Source: Isoetes taiwanensis
Lineage: Eukaryota; Streptophyta; Lycopodiopsida; Isoetales; Isoetaceae
Assembly (NCBI GenBank): GCA_021234155.1
Contig: JAJEKV010000161.1
Coordinates: 1 to 64,000, forward strand
DNA: 64,000 nucleotides
Direction: 5' to 3'
Positions 34,290 to 45,874 of this stretch are shown here, in pieces. Position 1 is the first letter of the stretch. Every line of letters starts with the position of its first letter. The notes below the pieces were generated by a model that saw nothing but the letters and a program-made list of their open reading frames with translations, ran no database searches and was not told the DNA's origin. The translations under genes and the position numbers were made by a program.

Positions 34290-34840
34290 AAAAACCCCTA
34301 AGCCTAAAAGACTTTTAAGACTATGTCTTCCTACTGGAATGACTAGTCTTTTACTTGCAACCTCAGATAGATTCTTGTGCCAAAAAACTATCCAAGCCTT
34401 GTCAAGGAGAAATATAAGATTTCTTATTCCTAGGATGGGTCCTAAGACACAAACAGGTGGCCGAGTTCTCATTGAGCTTTTCAAAATGTTGAGTACAAAT
34501 GGTACCCCCAACTAGGGGTAGAGATAATGATTTTTGAAACACAAAAATACTGCTCCGAAATTAGACAATTATCGAGAGCATAACAAAAAACCACGAAGGT
34601 GCAAACAAAGATGAACGCCCCACCATGTCTGCTCAACAAGGTCCAAAAACCGCGATAACTTCCTTAGGATGGATCACCTGCGTCCGTGAACGGTAGACCC
34701 TGCACATGATACGAAACTGATACATGGCGCAAATAACCCGTTAGATGTCAAATAGCGATCTGAGGTGAGAAGCATCAAAGAAGAACGCTTCGACGGCCGC
34801 GAGGCCACGCCGAGCGAGAACAACGGTCGACCAACCGGTG
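34290..34840. other. No gene recognised
   Basis: Unique-looking sequence between the hairpin cluster and the 4.8-kb duplication. No domain in any frame. Confidence 0.4.
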
Positions 34841-36429
34841 ATGAGTTGGTGTCATCACAGGAGGTTGCTAGCTGGTTTGACTCAATCTGCTAGTATTTAT
34901 TCGTGATAGCAGGAAGCACAATTCTCCTTGGAAGACTGTCTAAGTAGCTTGGTGCTTGGTTTTTGTGAAGCGGTAACTTAACCAATTGCTGAGGCATGAA
35001 GCTAAGTCCTGGTTTAAGATTGGTGGCCTTAGAAGAAACAACAAGGCATATCAGACGGCACAGGCAGAACAGCCAGGGCATAGCAGTGATCAACATATGG
35101 CCTCTTCCATCACCGGATTTAAGCATTTGGTCCGAAGTTAAAACCAGCGATGGTTTCGTAAATCTGTGTTTTTCCAAAACCGCTTATGTAAATAATTTTA
35201 TGGGTCCTCTAAGCCATAGATTTGCAATTGAGAGCAATTCGAAGATGACGCCATCGCCCGAGCATGGAGCTCAATTTGAACGCATGGCACGCAAAGCGGC
35301 AAAGAAGATCCAATTTATCTTTGAAACGAATTTGCATATAGGGGAACAGAGCTAAGAATTTGCATTGATATGCATTGCGGAGGCTCTATCCCGAAATCGA
35401 GCCGGGATTGAGTGAAGCTTCGATCGAGCGGTGGCTGCCTCGAATTGCGATTGCGGATCCGTACCTAGATGAAAAGTTGTTAACGCTTCTGCCTCTTGTT
35501 TCCACCATAGCCATTTGCCGAATGAAATTTGGAATTGTAACACATTCTAGCTTCTGAAACACTACAGCAGACCTAAACTAAATCAAAGGGTCTGCACAAT
35601 CTGGGCTAGTTGCAACTCTGGATCATATCATTCGGTAGTTGCCGCCGATATATATGATATATGCGCTCAAACAACCGCCCTCCTTCTCCGTCATACAACC
35701 ATCGCCTAGCAGAAATGACTATCCTGCTTCGCCATAGCCGAGATATGGACAGGGAATTCATTATGCAAATATCTCGTAGTTATAATACATATATTACGTA
35801 GACGTAAATTTAATAGTTAATGTTGATTGATACGTCAAAATTCAAATTTGTGGGGCAATCTTGCCTGAAAAAATTTCCGACATGCCACCTCATCTGTCCT
35901 TTAAATGTATCTGCCACTTCTCCATGCCACCTCACTCATCTCTCCCATATTAATTTTTGTGCAAAGAAATTGCATAAAATACTCAGAGTTGCTTTGACAC
36001 CTCATTCACTTTACTAATAACAATGCCACCTCACAATGCCACCTCACTAGGTCTATTAAAACCTCAAATGCCACCTCATCACTTAACATTTAAGTAGATT
36101 TAATGCCCCAGCATTGATCTTCCTTGCACTTTCTCGGGAAAATGAGGGCTTAGGATTTCCCCCTCCCCCGATCCAACTACCGAGATGTGGTGCATCCCCT
36201 CATGCATGGGCATGCATGCCCCCATAAAGATCCAGTGGACATAAGCTTGCCTCCTCGCCACCTCATCACTAATATATATTAATTAAATGCCAAAAAAACA
36301 TCACACCTACCATGAAGTTCCTGAAAAACCATAAAAAAACATCAAGGGCTAGGATTTTTCCCTACCATTTGGACCAAACGAACGGTCGAGATTCATGTAT
36401 CTATAATTATCTAACTATATATATTATGA

Positions 36430-36460
36430 CTAGAAACGTGTGCCCGGCGATGCCGGGCAT
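36430..36460 (-). mobile_element. Helitron-like 3' end
   Basis: On the minus strand a perfect 8-bp stem (TGCCCGGC/GCCGGGCA, 3-base loop, 36441-36459) is followed seven bases later by CTAG (36433-36430) and then T. Helitron 3' ends have such a hairpin shortly before CTRR and insert between A and T. The element body would lie to the right on this map. No 5' TC end and no Rep/helicase gene was found, so this may be a short non-autonomous element. Confidence 0.5.
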
Positions 36461-37337
36461 TAGTCGTGATGTGTGGAATGGATAAATACAATTGACTGCA
36501 TAAGTGAATGGAATGTAGTGAAGACTCTAGGAACATTTGAAAGGCATTTGAAGGTTGGAATTTGAAGTCCTTTTATCCTGCCAAAGACATAAATTTTTTT
36601 GCATGCCTTTGAAATCTATCAATCAAATTTAAACACCCAATGGAGTATATCGTATTTTTTGATGCTTGTGAAATGAAGTTGATGGTAGTGGTAACGTGGT
36701 AGAAACTTGGTCATTTGAATCTTGTAATTGTGTGAAACTTGAGTTGAAAGATGTGTGGAATATTGTGTATGCTTATATGCATATTAGTGAAAGATATGGT
36801 CGAGGGTGGTGGAAGATGTAGGTCTATTGCAATGCACCTATAATAAAATATTTATTGTCCGTTGCTTAGTTTCTAGGTTATTTACTTCTTGATTGTGGTC
36901 TTGTTTGAATGCCTAGACTTAAAAATGGATTGAAAGTGGATAATGGTCTTGTAAAACTTAAAAATTAAATCATGTCAATTCCAACCGAAGAATGAAAGCC
37001 ATCATATAAAATGATTTTCTCAAATAGGATCAATGATAACATCCATATTTGTAGCTAACTTTTATGAACTCATGAATATGTAGATAAACGACCTCCTCCA
37101 TGTGCTCTATTGGACATGTGCCTAGTTAACTACTTAACATTCACATTTACACACCAAATGTATACATGAATTTAGAGCCTAGAAAATATGTGATGGGCAA
37201 GTGTTGTTTGATATAATTATTGTTACCATGTTCTATGTGCGTAAGAACTTTGTACGACACAATCACAAAATAGGATCTTATTAGACATGGGATATAGTTG
37301 TTTATATATAAATGCCTCTCCTGAAATTGCTATTAAG

Positions 37338-37348
37338 ATGGATAGATG

Positions 37349-37386
<38 letters not shown>
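37338..37386. repeat. (GATA)n microsatellite, ~12 units
   Basis: Shorter partner of 23543-23618. On the minus strand it forms the TATC tail following the ORF1 unit. Confidence 0.95.
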
Positions 37387-37718
37387 ATTTTAACGTCCAC
37401 GGGAACCCAAGCGGGTTATGGGACGAGTACAAACCAAGGGCAAGAAGCCCAAGCAGAACAAAACACAAAAAAAAACAATAAAATTTACAACAAAGAAGAA
37501 AATGCTGAACATGGGTGCTCGGGGCACTAACAATATCCCAACCAAAGGTTCTGAGGCCACTGCTCGCGGATTATCGCTGTGCCGCCCCTGTATACTGCCC
37601 ATTTTTTGTGCAACCTAGCTTCGCGAACCTTACATAGCTCCTCTCGGCGCCTGGTCAACTGTGTGGGTGAAAGGTCCTCCTGGACGGAGAGCTTAGAGCC
37701 CCTGAGGTGACTACCATG

Positions 37719-38501
37719 CTAAAGGACATACAGCCTACTCTGCATAGTGATGAACTGCACAAGCATATAACGAGGTCGATCTGGCCTCTGAGCACCAACT
37801 CGCTGGGCCATAGCGATACTAGGCTTCTGGATGTGCATAGTCTCTGTGAAGAAGTGTTCCACCTGTTCAATGTCTGAACAAGAAGCTGCCTCCGGTAGGC
37901 CTACTATCCGCAAATTCATACGCCGCTCAGGCTGGTGCAATGGTGGTTCAGGCATAGAGCATGGAACGTGTTTTCCCGACTGTGAATATTCTGGTGCAAG
38001 CATGGGTGCATCAGCCACTGTGGCCTTTGTGCATGCCTCTGTGTCAAAATCTGTTTGGGTCATGCCGTCTATAGCATCTGCACCCAATGTACGATCTGTC
38101 TGAGTGATGACCTCTATACATGGAGCCTCGGTCTGTCCAATGGAATCTACTTGCCGTGGGACTACGGTAGGAGCTGGAGGAGTTTCCTGAGCTAGTGTAA
38201 GCTCTCTGAACAGGGTCTTGAACAGATGCAGGACTTGAATCCAACTATCCACGGGCAGGAATACAGAGGTATCTGTAACAGTGATGCTGGAGGAAGTTTC
38301 CTCAATTGCCGCTTGAAGGTCAAGCTCTAGACATGAGGTATCTACATGTTCTGGACCGGCAGAAGTGTTTGCTAAAACAGAAGAGGGCGCAACAGGGCTT
38401 GGAGGCTGCATAACGAGATCTGGCTCGGGTATTGGTGGAGGTGGCGGGCTGGGCTTATCCTTGGCCGCTTTTCTGGCCATATCCCTGGCTTTCCGGGTCA
38501 T
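37719..38501 (-). CDS. LINE-type ORF1 protein with RRM-like domain
   Basis: A 260-codon open frame. The first 55 residues are basic then proline-rich (KPSPPPPPIPEPD); the middle is acidic and Ser/Thr-rich. Residues about 190-245 read RRMNLRIVGLPEAASCSDIE, then VEHFF, IAMAQRVGAQR and PRYMLVQF, the pattern of the RNA-binding RRM domain in L1-like ORF1 proteins (NLRI-G-PE, AxRxG, RPR-ILV-F). After the stop the same kind of protein continues in-frame (LRGSKLSVQEDLSPTQLTRR), matching the ORF1 C-terminal domain, so the stop at 37719 may be a single change. ORF1 proteins coat LINE RNA. No ORF2 (endonuclease/RT) is present between the ORF and the TATC tail. The start Met is the first after a stop. 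The damaged copy is at 23640-24760. Confidence 0.72.
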   Translation of the reverse strand: MTRKARDMARKAAKDKPSPPPPPIPEPDLVMQPPSPVAPSSVLANTSAGPEHVDTSCLELDLQAAIEETSSSITVTDTSVFLPVDSWIQVLHLFKTLFRELTLAQETPPAPTVVPRQVDSIGQTEAPCIEVITQTDRTLGADAIDGMTQTDFDTEACTKATVADAPMLAPEYSQSGKHVPCSMPEPPLHQPERRMNLRIVGLPEAASCSDIEQVEHFFTETMHIQKPSIAMAQRVGAQRPDRPRYMLVQFITMQSRLYVL

Positions 38502-39626
38502 TGCTTAGACAGCAGATGCTAGATGCTGATGCCAGATGCTGGACAACAAGAAAATCAAAGCAACTGCAAAGCAGGCACTGTGTCTACTATGGCTGTACTA
38601 TGGTGGACAATAAGAAAACTGAAACAATTGTGAAGCACGTGGCTGTGTCTACTATGGCGGCACTATGCTGGGCAATATGAAAACCAAAGCAAAGGGAACT
38701 GATCTGGACAGCTAAGCAAACCTGGAGCCTCTGGCCATTTAGAATTGTGACAAAGAGATTTTTCACCTGAAGAAAGTTGGTGCTGGCTGGTCGAAACTTG
38801 TTATGGCTGGTCAAAACTTCTCTAGTGCCCCTGGAAGCCTAAAGCTCACTTCCACCTCTGGAATCAGATTAGAACTCTGGCACGAAATCGATGAGGAAGC
38901 CCAGGTCATCTACTGGAAGACATGTCGGGCTGCAGCGATGGCTACTGTGGCTGCGGAAATTGGGTCTTACTGTGGCAGATGGGTGAAGCCGGGCGCTATG
39001 GTGTGGTTGCTGTAAAACCTCAACCCCTTCATTTTCTTATCTACAGTGGGAACTCTTGCTGAAGATCGTGGCAGAAGATGAGGTGCTGAGGCAGTGCTGC
39101 GCTGGTTCTTGATGCGTGAGAGGCCGGCACCTACAGAGCTGGGTGGTTGCACCAACAAAGATCCGACAAGTGCAAGTGCAGGTAAGTTAGATGCATGCTT
39201 GTTGGCTTGAGCGGCTGCAGCTGGCCGAATATATGCTGGCCGAGCTAAGAAGTAGAAGAAAATAAGACCTGGCAAAAGAAATTTTGCTGGCTGAGTATCG
39301 TGATGCCTGGACGAAATCGTTGCTGGCAAAATCGGTGCTGGGGCTGGCTTTGCCGGATAGATCTTTGGCTGCTTGCTCGATCCTGCTAGATGTTGCTTGG
39401 TGCTGCCTCCGGAGCCTGAGTTTACATGTGCCTAGGCGCTGAGCGCTCAAAGGAAACTCATTGACCTTGAAATACCATGACAACAGCTTTGTCACAACAA
39501 TAGATGTAGGTGCGAAACATGTTCTAAGTTCAATTCTGGGAAAAAAAACATCGAAGCTTCTTTTGTTGTCTTTCGTAATTTGGAAAAATCTTGGGATTTG
39601 AATGAAAGGAGTGTAAACACGAAGGA

Positions 39627-40584
39627 GACATTAAAAACTTCAAATAATCAATGCAAACTGCAACAAAACTCCTACATACGCACAAATGTTGAGTATTCCA
39701 ATAGAAATGTCAAATAAGCAATGCATGTAAGTAAAGACTTTTGATGCCCACATTGTCCTCATCTTCCTTCCCCGGGGGGTTCACCTTTATCACATACGTA
39801 TATGCCACCGGCGAGATTAAAGTGAGAAAAAACACCCCTATTTACGTACGTAAGAGTGTTGAAAAACACCCCTTCCTTAGAAAAAATACACTAGAATGTC
39901 AGTAAGAGGGGTATTCAAACCCCTAGTATACGTACGGAAACATCAGAAAAAAAACCCCTTTCTTGCACTCTCTTGGTTTATTACGGGTCTTCTGTGTGAA
40001 TCCCCCTTGCTTCCTTCCGGCAATCTCATTTTCTTCAATGTTATTGTGCCTAGGTACATGCACAAAGTTTCAGCGTGTGGCCCAATCAAAATTGAAATGT
40101 ATTTGGATCATACCTGATGCATATGAAATGCAAAGCACACTCATAGCAGAAGTAAAAGTTTACTGGCTTGTTTTTGCAAAATTGTGCCAATGCTCCTTAT
40201 CTAACCAATTGACAAATGCTATAAGATCATCGATGTTCTTCGAATATGCTGCACTTGTCTTGCAAGAGGCTGAATAGATTCACCTTGAGTTTCGTGTTCA
40301 GCTTTGGTCATAAAAATAACTACCCAGAGTAACAGTCATCAACATAGCAAACCACAAAGTCATTCTCCATCATAAAGAGATACTTGAGTTTGAAATGAAC
40401 ACTATAAATGATGCACCGATCTAGACCAGCTTGCGCAATTCTCAAAGAGGCAACCCAGATGAGCAAAGGATTGCCCCCCTAAGGGCAACCCAAAAATGCT
40501 TAACGTACCGTTGGCTTAAAAGATTCCTTTTTAAACCCCTTATTCTATTAGGTTCCCACGATCACTTTTTCAATCATTTTTTTG
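39627..40584. other. No gene recognised
   Basis: Contains near-repeats of AAACACCCCT with TACGTACG (39835-39950). On the minus strand near 40350 a short frame reads NDFVVCYVDDC, like an RT box, but nothing around it supports a retroelement. Confidence 0.4.
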
Positions 40585-41292
40585 GAAGGGAAAAAGGAAA
40601 AATCTTGCAGCCGTTGGATTGTCTAATGGTTGTGGTGAAGTTTTTTACTGCCGTCCAGCTGTTAGTCCGCAATTGGAGACAGAATTGGAAGTTTTAGTGA
40701 TCGAGAATCCTGCGGAATTTGTTGAACATAGGCTTCGTGCGGCGTGGTTGAGCGCAGGTGCAGATCGGCCCAAGGAGATTAAGCCACTGTCATCAGTTTA
40801 CAGTGCTATAGATTGGGTGAACAGATTTAGTCGAGATTTCATAAAGCAACTTTGGTTTAGCTAGTTGTTGAACCATTTTTTCAAACCCCGATTCAGAGCA
40901 GTGCTAGAGTTTGGGATTCTTATCCTGTCATCTAATTTGGCCATCGCTTCTCTCTGATTGATTCTTATGGATTGAAAATAGGTTGAGCAAGAACACTGTA
41001 AGAATATCTTGGACTTTTCTGTTTTTGAGACAAGGTTCACAGCCAGGCGCGAGATTTTACAGTCACTGGGACGTAACGAGACGATTATTTGCTTGCTCGT
41101 TCGGATCCTGGGGCTTGCTTCCGATCTGCAGCTCCAGTCGGAACCTGATCTTGCATCGCAGGGTGCAGTGCTGTGAACAGGAGTGTTTGGGGCTTTTCTT
41201 TGCCACCTTTAAGATTTGTTTTTTATCGGACGGCCTGAAACTTTTGAAATAACAAAACAAAACCCATTAGAGTTCAATACCCATTAGAGTAA
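40585..41292 (+). repeat. 0.7-kb segment, inverted copy of one in the tandem units
   Basis: Reverse complement of 50990-51712 and its counterparts in the next two units. It carries the plus-strand frame 40619-40864 (81 codons: CGEVFYCRPAVSPQLETELE, FVEHRLRAAWLSAGADRP, VYSAIDWVNRFSRDF), unassigned but shared, and extended here by about 22 bases (GTCGAGATTTCATAAAGCAA) that the tandem copies lack. This copy therefore looks closer to the ancestral form. The left edge coincides with the MITE edge in the tandem units. Confidence 0.85.
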
Positions 41293-41396
41293 TATCAAGA
41301 ACTTGCAAAACAGATATACATAAGGGCATTAGTTTTTATAGGAGTCATTCCTGCACTATAGGCATTCTAAGACTTGCAAAACGTACAAGAAATTTA

Positions 41397-41420
41397 TCGC
41401 GGCGGCCAAGGCCGCCGCGA
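41397..41420. repeat. Perfect GC-rich palindrome
   Basis: TCGCGGCGGCC, two bases, then its full complement: 11-bp arms. Confidence 0.9.
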
Positions 41421-41507
41421 ACGTTTCTCTTCCCCGCCCCCCTTGTATATAGCAGACTGAGTCAGAAGAAATGAGCACTATCTAGGCAAAGATATCTCTA
41501 CTGATCC

Positions 41508-41575
41508 ATCTGGTAATAGTGGATGTATATCAACCTATGAATAGGTAATAGTGGATGCATATCAGCCTATGAATA
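41508..41575 (+). repeat. Tandem duplication, ~35 bp
   Basis: GGTAATAGTGGATG[T/C]ATATCA followed by CCTATGAATA occurs twice in a row. Confidence 0.85.
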
Positions 41576-41901
41576 AGCAGGATTGAGACCTATGCTAGTA
41601 CCTAATGTCTAGAAAATACACATTCATTTTTTATAACCACCATGGGATTGCCACTATTGGGCTGGTTTTTCCTCTTAGACCTCCAATCCCTCAACTTCTT
41701 CCATGACACTCCAACCAACGGTAGCTAGTGGGTTTGTTCAAGTGTACATTTCTTATGTCGACCCACTCAGCTGATATGGATATGGCAGCTCGAGGGTGTG
41801 GCCTAGAACGTTGGGTCTTGGTGGACTAACGTGGATGTGTAAGAATTGGCAGAACTATGACAAGGCCTGGCAACCAGCTTCTACTAATATCTCCTCCCTA
41901 T

Positions 41902-42010
41902 TGATATGGTCTGTTAGAAATGAGATAAGCGCCTAGGAAGGGACTTGTCACTAAGCAATTGCCCTTATGCCAAGCTAGTCAAGGGGACAGGGATAAGGCT
42001 GCTTGTATCA
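41902..42010 (+). repeat. TRIM left LTR, 109 bp
   Basis: TGATATGGTCTG ... GCTTGTATCA. Nearly identical to the right LTR apart from the latter's 18-bp internal duplication. Confidence 0.85.
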
Positions 42011-42013
42011 ATT

Positions 42014-42025
42014 TGGTATCATAGC
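42014..42025 (+). other. TRIM primer binding site, initiator-Met tRNA type
   Basis: TGGTATCATAGC, three bases after the LTR end, with one mismatch to the canonical plant site. Confidence 0.85.
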
Positions 42026-42086
42026 TCAGGGTTCAATTCTTCGTGGCAACATTGGTGTGTTCCACATGCTTGAGGGCAAGCATCTC

Positions 42087-42101
42087 GAGGAGGGGGAGGA
42101 A
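42087..42101 (+). other. TRIM polypurine tract
   Basis: GAGGAGGGGGAGGAA, one base before the right LTR. Confidence 0.85.
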
Positions 42102-42102
42102 T

Positions 42103-42229
42103 TGATATGGTCTGTGAGAAATGAGATAAGAGCCTAGGAAGGGACTTGTCACTAAGCAGTTGCCCTTATGCCAAGCTGGTCAAGGGGACAGGGATAAGGC
42201 TGGGGACAGGGATAAGGCTGCTCGTATCA
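42103..42229 (+). repeat. TRIM right LTR, 127 bp
   Basis: TGATATGGTCTG ... GCTCGTATCA with an internal tandem copy of 18 bases at about 42184-42219. Confidence 0.85.
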
Positions 42230-45200
42230 TCAGCCATATGAATTGTGTCTGTTCAAAATGGAATGTATATCAAGTTTGGTCTTGGATGCGAGATTTGGGT
42301 GTGGGTCTAGGTAAATGGTCCAAGAGTTATATACTACATTGTATACGAGATCTAGGTATTGCATAAATCTAGATATATTGTTTAGTTCTATGCTACAAAT
42401 ATTTGCAAAACTACAACCGGGAGGTCTTGGAGTTGAAGTATTGGATCGTATACCAAAATTTCTTAATTGTTTAAGCATGAGTGATGGTCTAACTTTAGTA
42501 TTTTATGCTTTGCAAATATTAGATGTCGGCTGGTGAGGAAGAGGACAATATGTCTTTAGTATGTCTACATCATTTAAAGGACCAAACCTCTAGACTTTTT
42601 GCAATGATGCAAAGATGTTCTTGAACAATGCGAGACTTTGACACACATTGGTACAGTAATTAGTATGTCCAAATTTATAATGTTATGCATAATTCTACAT
42701 GCAAATTATCATATGTACTCCTGTATGCACTATAATACATGAACATCCATGACGAACATGTTAATATCATTGAGCATGTCATTGAACAAATCTAATGGGG
42801 TCACATTTAAAAATAGGTCCAAAATATAAAGCAACACCAAGTCATATGGTAAGAAATGGAGAACTTTATTTACTAAAGGAATGTTGAGTTGCATGCTAAT
42901 GGAAAACTCTCAGATGTTTTTTAGCACATGGCTCTTTTGTGGAGCCCTTATTCCATTGTGTGACACTTTTTTTTTTTAATTATTTTTTACCTCAAAGATG
43001 TTATCCACTTTGAACCATGCAAAAAACATTGAGGACTTACAATCCATAATAGATATTTCATAACAAAACATGCCTAACAAAATATGTTGGGCTGCAATAA
43101 TGGCTATGCAAATTATGGCACTTGTAGAGTAGAAGCAATTGGATGGCATCAAAGATTTTCAGAGGCATATTCATCGTATAGGATCCTACTTGCAAGCCAC
43201 AACACATTATACCATGACATGAAATCTTGCAATAGTAGTAACTGGGAAAGCAACAAAACAATGTCCCATACAGAAATTAGAAATTGGTTGTTCTTTAAAG
43301 ATGATCTATCAATGAGATTGATTCTTGGTATATCCCTCTTACGCCATCCATGTGAATTCTATTCATGCGATCATGGAACACCTCGAGCTTGAATTTACCT
43401 CCATGTAGCCGTCCTGTAATAAGAAAACATAAACTTTTCATAGAAAAATTCATTAGCCATTTCACTACTATCAGAATCAAAGGAATTGTGTTTTGCTATC
43501 ATTCTTGAGCCAGCTGCTAAAAAAGTAGGACTAGTCTTTGCCTATCGACAAAAGATGTCATTGTCTTCTGCAATGCTCATCTTGTTAAGCCTATTGCCCT
43601 GATAAAGAATTCTTTAGTGTTATTCTAGTAAGAATCAAACATAATGAGCCCCATCATTCGTATAGACAACGAAGATCAGACATAGACCACGAATAGTTAA
43701 GCTCAAATATGAAACGCACCCAAATTTAAAGGGTTTTTACATCTGGAGGAAATATTTCGCAATATGAAAGAAAGATGCAATATGTTTGACACTTTGTCAA
43801 AAGAAGTAGGCGACAAATGTAATCGCAATCAATCCATGTAGATGTGTTTAGATTTGAGTTTTTATCGCAAACACTTAATAGTTTTAGATCCTTTGCAACA
43901 TAAGAGAAGAAATGGAAAGGAAAATAAAGAACATGATGATATCTAAACAACTGATATGAAAAGTAAGTGCATGCGTAATTAACTCTACTAAGCATGTCAA
44001 TGCGTTCTCTTCCAGTTCTCTTAATGCCTTTCTACCCCTGTAATATTTTAAAAGTTGCTCTCTAAAAATGGTACAAGTAAAAACTTTTTGTAGAAAGTGA
44101 TTTAAGGAACTAACAGACATAAAATTTCAAAAATGGGACATTTTTTTAAAGGAACTAACAGACATAAGATTTCAAAAATTGCAAAGTCGATATGCTTTTG
44201 ATGATTTGGGAATGCACAGACGAGTTTTGCCAAGATGTGGGTAATAATTTAAATGCACAAAATGGGAGTACATTTTTGGAAGCAAATTTGTTGTTATGCA
44301 AAAGAATGTACACTATCTAAAGCAATGGCAACAAATCCACTTATTTTAGATTCGTCAAGTGCATCTAGAGCAAATCCATGCCACAACACTTCAACAATTG
44401 GAAACTCCATATCCATGTTTTACGCAAGAATTACCTTCAAAAAGTGACGTAAGAAACTAGCAGTTATAAAGCAGCCAACCTCCCTTCTTCTACATCATCC
44501 TAACGGACTTATTTAACGCCCATGATTTTGCATTTAGGTCTGCAAAATACCGCCTAGCGACGAGGAGATACTTGCAACCATCCCATTAATCTCGGGATTT
44601 GAACCACCTATACCCAAGTTCTCCATGCTGTTTTTTAATCATCAAAGATCTCTCAAGCATTAGAATTTTGTGTTACAAACAAGAAGAGAGAATTTAGTTT
44701 ATATTCATCCTTTGATAGCATGTTGATCTTATATTATAGATAGGGACAGTGCCGAGAATAGGGACGGCTCAAATAACAACGCCGAGGGGGTGATGTTTAT
44801 TTGAAGGGCATCAACCCCTTCTAGGTGATTGTGAAGAATTTATAATTATTTATTTAAGAAAAAGTGTCTAGCGTTGCCATATCCTCCACCATATCTTGTC
44901 CACGATGAAAGAGAGGCGCTCACCATTTTCAAATTTGTTTGTAGAGAAACAAAGATCGCTTTTACAAGGCATTGAAGAAGCACAAATTGAACTAATGTAC
45001 CACATCATGTAAAACGTGTGTCTATCTCCATATGTAACCGAGGAATGCGTACCATCATCGGGGCTTGTGTAGGCTGCATGACATTTGCTTTTCAACAAAG
45101 TAATCACAAACTAATTTCATTTTAATCATATAACTCACATGACCTCGACTTCTTGCGCCACCTCCATTGCTTGTCGCCGCCTTCCCCGATAATCAAGATC

Positions 45201-45870
45201 TTATTTCTTCTCATATTTATAAGCAAACAAACCCGTTTTGCAGACCATAATAGCAATGAGCCCCAACAACACAAGTAGTTTCAATATAAAAACATCTCTA
45301 TCTATGTGTCCTAATTTAGCACTAAAAAAGAAATGACCCAGTTGAAACTCTTGTTTGCAAGTTCTCGATCTCTCGATCATAGTAGATTGAGTGCGTGAAT
45401 CGATACCATTTCGATTGAAGATCTTGGTGAGATGTTGAACATGACCCAAAAGTTCTTGCCTATTTTATACTGGTTCTCAACATGCAACCGCCGCAGAATC
45501 TGCAACTTCCATATGTGTTGCTTCCTAGTGTTTTCGAAAGTGTTGCTTCCTAGATACATGTTCTCTGCATCCCAAAGCAAATGAAATCATTACGTAAAAG
45601 AAAGGCAAACACGCCAACAATTCATCTCCAACAATTGTATGAATATTCACCTACATAAGGGCGGACTGCTCCTTAACGCAGACTTGAATATAGTGCAAAA
45701 ATAGAGTTAGCCCTTTCGGCTCGGCCGTAAGCCCTCATCCTGCCGCTAGGTTTCTTGTCTTGCAAGAGGAAGTGGAGCATCTGCAAATTTTAGATGTTTA
45801 CCATAGTCTGAGATTCGGATAAGGTGGAAGCCGTATATATACATTGGAAAGAAGTAGGATAGGAAAAGAA
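42230..45870. other. AT-rich intergenic DNA, no gene recognised
   Basis: Many short frames, none with a domain. A small tandem duplication (AAGGAACTAACAGACATAA, about 45-bp period) lies at 44104-44180 and another (TGTTGCTTCCTAG) at 45517-45556. The minus frame 45201-45449 is hydrophobic near its end, probably by chance. Confidence 0.5.
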
Positions 45871-45874
45871 GGAC

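Larger units (their letters stand above)
34844..39626 (+). repeat. 4.8-kb duplicated segment, copy 2 (CAG/CTG mostly kept)
   Basis: Partner of 21054-25878. It holds a plus-strand frame 34996-35355 (119 codons), whose stretch HRFAIESNSKM, FERMARKAAKKIQFIFETNL reads like real protein without a family I can name. Further on come a Helitron-like end, a block rich in TGCCACCTCA (six copies at about 35880-36270), a (GATA)n tract and the LINE-type ORF1. A few sites here look damaged where copy 1 is not (near 35380, TGCGGAGGC against TGTCTGAGAGGC), so neither copy is error-free. Confidence 0.93.
41902..42229 (+). mobile_element. TRIM, 328-bp miniature LTR retrotransposon
   Basis: Two direct repeats (41902-42010 and 42103-42229), both starting TGATATGGTCTG and ending GTATCA, enclose only 92 bases. 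Directly after the first repeat stands TGGTATCATAGC, one mismatch from the initiator-Met tRNA binding site (TGGTATCAGAGC). Directly before the second stands the polypurine tract GAGGAGGGGGAGGAA. These are the parts of a terminal-repeat retrotransposon in miniature, which has no genes and is mobilised by others. The second LTR is longer because GGGGACAGGGATAAGGCT is doubled inside it. The flanking 5-mers CCTAT and TCAGC do not match, so no target duplication is confirmed. Confidence 0.88.

Noticed and set aside
33861-34511. 216-codon minus-strand ORF
   Set aside because: It runs through the GCGTAAGCGAAAC hairpins, a poly-A run and a hAT terminus; its sequence is composition-driven (FFFFF, repeated FRLREKNF-like text) with no domain.
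34996-35355. Proteasome-assembly-chaperone-like ORF
   Set aside because: A faint likeness in one stretch (MARKAAKKI) only; not enough to name a family.
21054-39626. The two 4.8-kb copies as LTRs of one giant element
   Set aside because: No TG...CA ends, primer binding site or polypurine tract at the borders, and the DNA between shows no retroelement genes in order.
40300-40420. Copia RT box (FVVCYVDDC) on the minus strand
   Set aside because: Only one short word; no other RT motif in any frame on either side.
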